From NCBI GenBank assembly GCA_023428135.1, contig JAEYZG010000039.1:4894-68893 (forward strand): a DNA stretch of 64,000 nucleotides, written 5' to 3'. Positions 60,362 to 64,000 of this stretch are shown one piece after another. Position 1 is the stretch's first letter; each line of letters begins with the position of its first letter. The notes beneath the pieces are model-generated. The model was not told the origin of the DNA. It saw only the letters and a program-made list of their open reading frames with translations, and did not search any database. The translations under genes and the position numbers were made by a program. This DNA is from Bacteroidota bacterium. GTDB lineage: Bacteria; Bacteroidota; Bacteroidia; Cytophagales; Cytophagaceae.

Positions 60362-61681
60362 ATGCTACCACTAAAAAAAAGAGTAATCGCTGCTGCATTC
60401 ATTATAGCAGGACTTAATTCAGAGGTATCTCTCGCTCAGAATACAAAATTTCTCACTCTAAATGAGGCTGTAGAATTATGTCTGCAGAATAATAAACAAC
60501 TTAAATTAAATAGAGTGAAAGTGGAATCTGCAACTGCTTCAACTGTGGAAGCCAGGGAAAGACGATTACCTGACCTGGCAGGATCTGCAAACTATATACG
60601 ACTGACAAAGCCAACAATCGGTGGTCCTTTAGGCAATACAACGTCTCCGGATATTAATGAGGCAGCTTATGCTATTGTAAGTGGCTCAATACCTTTGTTT
60701 ACTGGATTCAGAACAAAAAATGGTATAGAGTCTTCCAGGTATCTTGAAGAAGCGACAAAACTTGATTCAGAAAATGATAAGGATGCTATCATTCAAAATA
60801 CTGTAGCGGCCTATAGTAACTTATTCAAAGCTCAGTCAACAGTTTCAATAGTAAGAGAAAATCTTAAACAAGCCGGACTGAGAACTGCTGATTTTACAAA
60901 TCTTGAAAAGAATGGTGTTATAGCAAGGAATGACCTGCTCAGAGTGCAGCTTCAGCAATCAAACGTTCAGCTTGCCTTAATGGATGCTGAAAGCAATCAG
61001 AGATTGGCAAATCTTAATATGAACATTATGCTGGGACTTGATGATAATACTTTACTCCAACTCGATAGTACTTCTTTCATGGAAATTAATGATGCAAGAA
61101 CGTTTTCTGAGTTTGAGCAGGTAGCACTTACGAACAGACATGATCTTACAGCACTTAAATACAGAGAGCAGTCAGCATCAGCAAGAATCAGAATGGCAAA
61201 GGCAGATTATTATCCTTCTTTAAAAATAACAGGAGGATATTTTGCTGCTAATATTCCCAATCTGTTTTCCATATCAAATGCATGGAATGCAGGATTAGGG
61301 ATTAGTTATAATGTAGCTTCATTTTGGAAAACGGGAGCAAAAGTAAAGTCAGCAAAAATCCGTCTGGCAGAAGTTAAAGCCTGTCAGGATCTGATGAATG
61401 ACAGAGTAAAGATGGAAGTAGCCCAGGCTTTCGAGGGATATATTTTGAGTAAAAAGAAAATAGAAGTATACGCTCAGGCTCTTGAACAGGCAACTGAAAA
61501 TAACAGAATAACAAAAAATAAATACCGCAATAACCTGGTCACTACAACAGATCTGCTGGATGCGTTTGTGCAACAATTGCTGGCAAATCTGGACTATGCA
61601 AATTCCAAAGCAGATGCGGCAGTTGCGTATCGCAGACTTTTACAAACTTCAGGTGTTGCTAACAATGAACCTAAAAAGTAA
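60362..61681 (+). CDS. TolC-family outer-membrane efflux protein
   Basis: 439 residues. A signal peptide (AAAFIIAGLNSEVSLAQNTK) is followed by the repeated TolC halves: LTLNEAVELCLQNNKQLKLN at about 33-52, and FSEFEQVALTNRHDLTALKY at about 245-265. Long helices follow, including FEGYILSKKKIEVYAQALEQ and TTTDLLDAFVQQLLANLDYA. It should form the outer-membrane channel of a tripartite pump. The adaptor gene next to it is broken and the inner-membrane pump is absent, so it may be orphaned or serve other pumps. Confidence 0.9.
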   Translation: MLPLKKRVIAAAFIIAGLNSEVSLAQNTKFLTLNEAVELCLQNNKQLKLNRVKVESATASTVEARERRLPDLAGSANYIRLTKPTIGGPLGNTTSPDINEAAYAIVSGSIPLFTGFRTKNGIESSRYLEEATKLDSENDKDAIIQNTVAAYSNLFKAQSTVSIVRENLKQAGLRTADFTNLEKNGVIARNDLLRVQLQQSNVQLALMDAESNQRLANLNMNIMLGLDDNTLLQLDSTSFMEINDARTFSEFEQVALTNRHDLTALKYREQSASARIRMAKADYYPSLKITGGYFAANIPNLFSISNAWNAGLGISYNVASFWKTGAKVKSAKIRLAEVKACQDLMNDRVKMEVAQAFEGYILSKKKIEVYAQALEQATENNRITKNKYRNNLVTTTDLLDAFVQQLLANLDYANSKADAAVAYRRLLQTSGVANNEPKK

Positions 61682-61777
61682 TTATTAACATAGCTCCATA
61701 TCGATTGTATATACTACTGAACTTTTCAAAAATAAATTTTCGAAAAAAATAAAAATTGAGATACTACTAATGAGCAG

Positions 61778-61927
61778 GTGGCTGTTAAAAAGAAAAATAT
61801 AACTTTTGCTATTATCCTTGTCCTCCTTGTTGCACTAGGGGGATATTATGGTGTCAACAAATATGTTCATGGTCAGAATAATGAAGAGACAGAAGACGCA
61901 CAGGTAAACGGGGCACCATATAGTTGA
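61778..61927 (+). pseudogene. Truncated HlyD/EmrA-type efflux adaptor
   Basis: The frame reads VAVKKKNITFAIILVLLVAL GGYYGVNKYV (membrane anchor) and then NNEETEDAQVNG, the motif where EmrA-type adaptors continue into their beta-barrel and lipoyl domains. The homology ends abruptly at about 61912, where toxin-like sequence begins, and the frame stops at 61925. The rest of the adaptor and the pump gene expected after it are gone. Confidence 0.7.
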
Positions 61928-62159
61928 ACAACATGCAGATAATATTGCTAAATTTGGGGCAGAAAAAATACATAATTTAAAAAATTTAATAAGAGTACCT
62001 GCAGGTGAAGGATCTCTTCATGCAAAAGTCACTGGGTATTATAATTCTAATATGCCAGGTACAACAATGAGAGTTAGAGATTATGTTAAAACTCTTGATT
62101 TTGAAGAGCAATATCAATTTGGAATAGATGTACTAAAACGTTTTGGTTGGACACCATGA
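61911..62159 (+). pseudogene. C-terminal nuclease domain of a polymorphic toxin, orphan fragment
   Basis: A frame from the junction codes GHHIVEQHADNIAKFGAEKI, then HNLKNLIRVPAGEGSLHAKV, TGYYNSNMPGTTMRVRDYVK and TLDFEEQYQFGIDVLKRFGW. The HHIVE opening, the Asn-rich turn, HA and YYNS fit the HNH/AHH-like nuclease toxins at the C-termini of RHS or other secreted polymorphic toxins. There is no start codon or upstream delivery part. The stop TGA overlaps the ATG of the next gene, as in toxin-immunity pairs. Confidence 0.65.
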
Positions 62160-62470
62160 TAAAAGGAACAAGTTTAAAAGAAAAATTTCTAGTTCTTGCC
62201 ATTAACCATGGCCAAGCTATTGCTATTGGTGATTATAAAAAAGCCAATAAAATTCATAAGAAAATTCAAGAGGTTTATAAATTGGCAAAAGAACAAGATC
62301 AAAGGAATATTTTTATTGAACTGATACATGAACAAGATGAGAGTGTTAGACTTTGGGCTGCAACATTTGCATTGTCAATTTCTCCTGATTTTGCTGAAAA
62401 AGCGCTTGTTGATTTAGTAAAATCAACAAGCATTATAGGGTTATCGGCTAAAACAACTTTGCAGTTGTAA
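62156..62470 (+). CDS. DUF2019-type immunity protein
   Basis: ATG 62156 overlaps the toxin stop (ATGA); the earlier TTG 62147 is less likely. The product is 104 residues, helical: EKFLVLAINHGQAIAIGDYK, KANKIHKKIQEVYKLAKEQD, then VRLWAATFALSISPDFAEKA and LVDLVKSTSIIGLSAKTTLQ. This HEAT-like layout with LAxxALxxxPxxAxxxL matches DUF2019, a family repeatedly found beside polymorphic toxins as immunity proteins. It should neutralise the toxin just upstream. The gene is intact while the toxin is only a fragment. Confidence 0.7.
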   Translation: MIKGTSLKEKFLVLAINHGQAIAIGDYKKANKIHKKIQEVYKLAKEQDQRNIFIELIHEQDESVRLWAATFALSISPDFAEKALVDLVKSTSIIGLSAKTTLQL

Positions 62471-62604
62471 AAAGATGGAAAACTTAATTTAATCTAATGT
62501 CGAATTTGTAATACTGCTAAGCTAATCCCACAATCTTTCCGTAAGTAACGCTTCGCTATAACGAAGTCTATGAAAATGAAAAGGTTGAAAATGTTAGATA
62601 AGGT

Positions 62605-63038
62605 AAGTGTGAAGAAGGTATTTTAAAATCTGTTAAAAAGGCCCTCTACCCGCAAGGACTAGTATATGACGTTGGTATATATATGTTTAGAAAACAAATA
62701 AAGAAGAGACGGAAGCATATATATACTAATATCTTATAAAATCACACAAGCTGCGAAGAATATAGGGCTTAAGGAAGTTATATTTATCACTACTTATGGT
62801 GTTAAATTAACAAAGAATATACGCAATTATGCTTCAAGTCAAGGTATTTTACTCACTCATTATTGGACTGAGTATCGAATAACATCAGGAGAAATGGAAA
62901 CTAATTATATTAAAGCGGAATGATGCGAGATATAAAAAGGGGTATACGATTACTAATGATGATTTGAAGTATTTGAGCGGAAGGATTGAGGTATTGAGAG
63001 ATTTGGTGAAAAGGGTTTGTGAGGAGAGGTTGAGATAG
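62605..63038 (+). pseudogene. Scrambled fragments of one or more accessory genes
   Basis: Several short in-frame pieces can be read: VKKALYPQGLVYDVGIYMFR (about 62632-62691), KITQAAKNIGLKEVIFITTY and GVKLTKNIRNYASSQGILLT (about 62738-62860), and, after a frameshift, RYKKGYTITNDDLKYLSGRI and EVLRDLVKRVCEERLR (to 63038). The middle piece resembles the strand-helix part of restriction-endonuclease-like (Mrr-type) folds, which is only a guess. No intact gene remains. Confidence 0.35.
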
Positions 63039-63123
63039 TATTGTCAAGAAGCAAGTTTGGTCTGTAATATTCCACCTACCACATCGCTATGACTTTTCGC
63101 ATAGTAGTATTATTAGTATTTAT

Positions 63124-63815
63124 ATGAGACCTTATTTAATCATCTATTTTCTTTTTTCAACAATTATACTTTTGGGCAATCAGATTCAACAAAAATAAGT
63201 CTTTGGGCAACGTATTATTATGTACCCACTTTAATGCATAATGAGTCTGGTGTTGATCTGTTAGATAATAATGAAGTGAAGACAGGATTTAAATTGGATT
63301 CATGTGATTGGTGCAATGCTGTTATTGAGGGTACTGTTTTTATTCAGAAGGAAAACAGAACTTATGTATTAAACTATGCTGGTCGGTCTAAGGAAATACA
63401 ATATGATTGCAGGCAATGTGTCAAGTACAAGAACTATGATAATTATTTGAATTCAGGTAAAGTACTGTGGGAATTAAGCAGTGGATTCGGAAAGGGGTGT
63501 AAGAACTATAACTTAGTCCCGTTTATAACAATTGCTGTTGATACTGCTATTATCCCTATTGGTTCTGTAGTTTATATTCCAAAGGCTAAAGACGTTAAGT
63601 ATATAGATACGGATGGGAAATCAGTTGTACATGACGGATATTTTTTTGCAGGAGATGTTGGCAGTAAAATCAAGGGAAATCATATTGATGTCTTTCTTGG
63701 ATCTTCTAAAGAAAATCCTTTTGAGTTTATTAAATCCAATCAAACAGGTGTTTTTGAAGCATATATGGTGCCAGATAAAAACTTAATTGCTAAATATACA
63801 ACCGTGCATAAATAA
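63124..63815 (+). pseudogene. 3D-domain (Asp-Asp-Asp) protein with a frameshift in the signal-peptide region
   Basis: ATG 63124 starts a signal peptide (MRPYLIIYFLFSTIILLG) that stops in frame shortly after. From about 63180 the next frame reads QSDSTKISLWATYYYVPTLM and continues through KDVKYIDTDGKSVVHDGYFF AGDVGSKIKGNHIDVFLG, the 3D-domain signature shared with MltA-type lytic transglycosylases. Starting at the internal ATG 63234 (193 residues) would remove the signal and the WATYYYVPT strand. A one-base indel near a CTTTTGGG run explains it, so it is either a pseudogene or a sequencing error. Confidence 0.65.
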
Positions 63816-63875
63816 ACATTTAGAATAAATAGGGAATTGTTGTATTAATATAGAAAACATTCTTGCTTCATATAG

Positions 63876-63932
63876 TGACTATTCCGATGAAAGTGTACCA
63901 GTGATTCCGGTGAAAGTGTACCACTTTTAACA
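63876..63932. mobile_element. Left edge of an IS21-family element (terminal repeats)
   Basis: ATTCCGATGAAAGTGTACCA (63881-63900) and ATTCCGGTGAAAGTGTACCA (63904-63923) are tandem repeats with a 23-base period and one mismatch, preceded by TG at 63876. Multiple terminal repeats of this sequence type mark IS21 ends. The element continues beyond the window with a reverse-strand helper gene, so its target duplication cannot be checked. Confidence 0.6.
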
Positions 63933-63957
63933 GGCAGGTAATGTTAAAACAAATATA

Positions 63958-64000
63958 TTATTTTTTGTTAAATTTCTTTCTTAAAGATTCTCCTTCAAGA
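63958..64000 (-). CDS. Partial C-terminus of an IstB-like IS21 helper protein
   Basis: The minus strand reads LEGESLRKKFNKK then a stop at 63958-63960; the frame is open off the right edge. The ending EGESLRKK resembles the usual basic C-terminus of IstB ATPases (GESMRKK-type), and it lies just inside IS21-style terminal repeats. Only 13 residues are visible. Confidence 0.45.
   Translation of the reverse strand, partial: LEGESLRKKFNKK

Noticed and set aside
1..64000. CRISPR arrays, tRNA and rRNA genes
   Set aside because: No regularly spaced repeats, cloverleaf-like intergenic sequences or rRNA signatures were found by reading both strands.

Overview
The window looks like a chromosomal segment of an AT-rich member of the Bacteroidota, most likely a Cytophagales relative of Sporocytophaga or Cytophaga. 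The main signs are two secreted proteins with C-terminal type IX secretion (Por) sorting domains, a TonB-dependent receptor paired with a DUF4249 lipoprotein, a second TonB-receptor-like barrel, many lipoproteins, and promoter-like sequences of the Bacteroidota type (TTTG about 20 bases before TAnnTTTG). I see no rRNA, tRNA or CRISPR array. The placement is inferred from protein families, not from a marker gene.

Layout. 0-9.4 kb: a HelD-type helicase, a T9SS-secreted beta-propeller-like protein, a TonB receptor/DUF4249 pair and small membrane proteins. 9.4-20.6 kb: mostly small enzymes and hypotheticals (SDR oxidoreductase, PLD-like protein, RNase H, cupin, NAD(P)-binding protein), mixed with at least three decayed genes. 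20.6-32 kb: housekeeping genes: HrpB helicase (short at its C-terminus), a second T9SS protein, MetE with a divergent Lrp/AsnC regulator, an ArsR/AHSA1/hydrolase cluster, an S4 RNA-binding protein and an ammonium transporter. 32-35 kb: a candidate non-coding transcript followed by an rtcB-prfH pair, matching the RtcB2-PrfH ribosome-repair module. 35-46 kb: a transmembrane/coiled-coil protein, a HEPN-like protein, an archaemetzincin, an MsbA-type ABC exporter and a P-II/Amt operon whose third gene encodes a paralogue of the 35-kb coiled-coil protein. 46-60 kb: an outer-membrane receptor, an IS1595-family element sitting inside a signal-peptide coding sequence, a haem-binding protein, a luciferase-like monooxygenase, cyanase with an AraC regulator, a DUF202 protein, an MscS-type channel and a run of small stress or metabolism genes.

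60-64 kb is an accessory and decaying region. It holds a broken TetR gene, an intact TolC-family gene, and a HlyD/EmrA gene that stops abruptly and is joined to the C-terminal nuclease-like part of a polymorphic toxin. A DUF2019 immunity-like gene overlaps the toxin stop codon. Next come scrambled gene fragments, a frameshifted 3D-domain gene and the edge of an IS21-family element running off the right end.

Nine or more genes carry stops, frameshifts or internal deletions. Several breaks lie beside homopolymers, so some could be sequencing errors. The in-frame deletion in the methyltransferase, the IS insertion and the HlyD/toxin junction cannot be explained that way.
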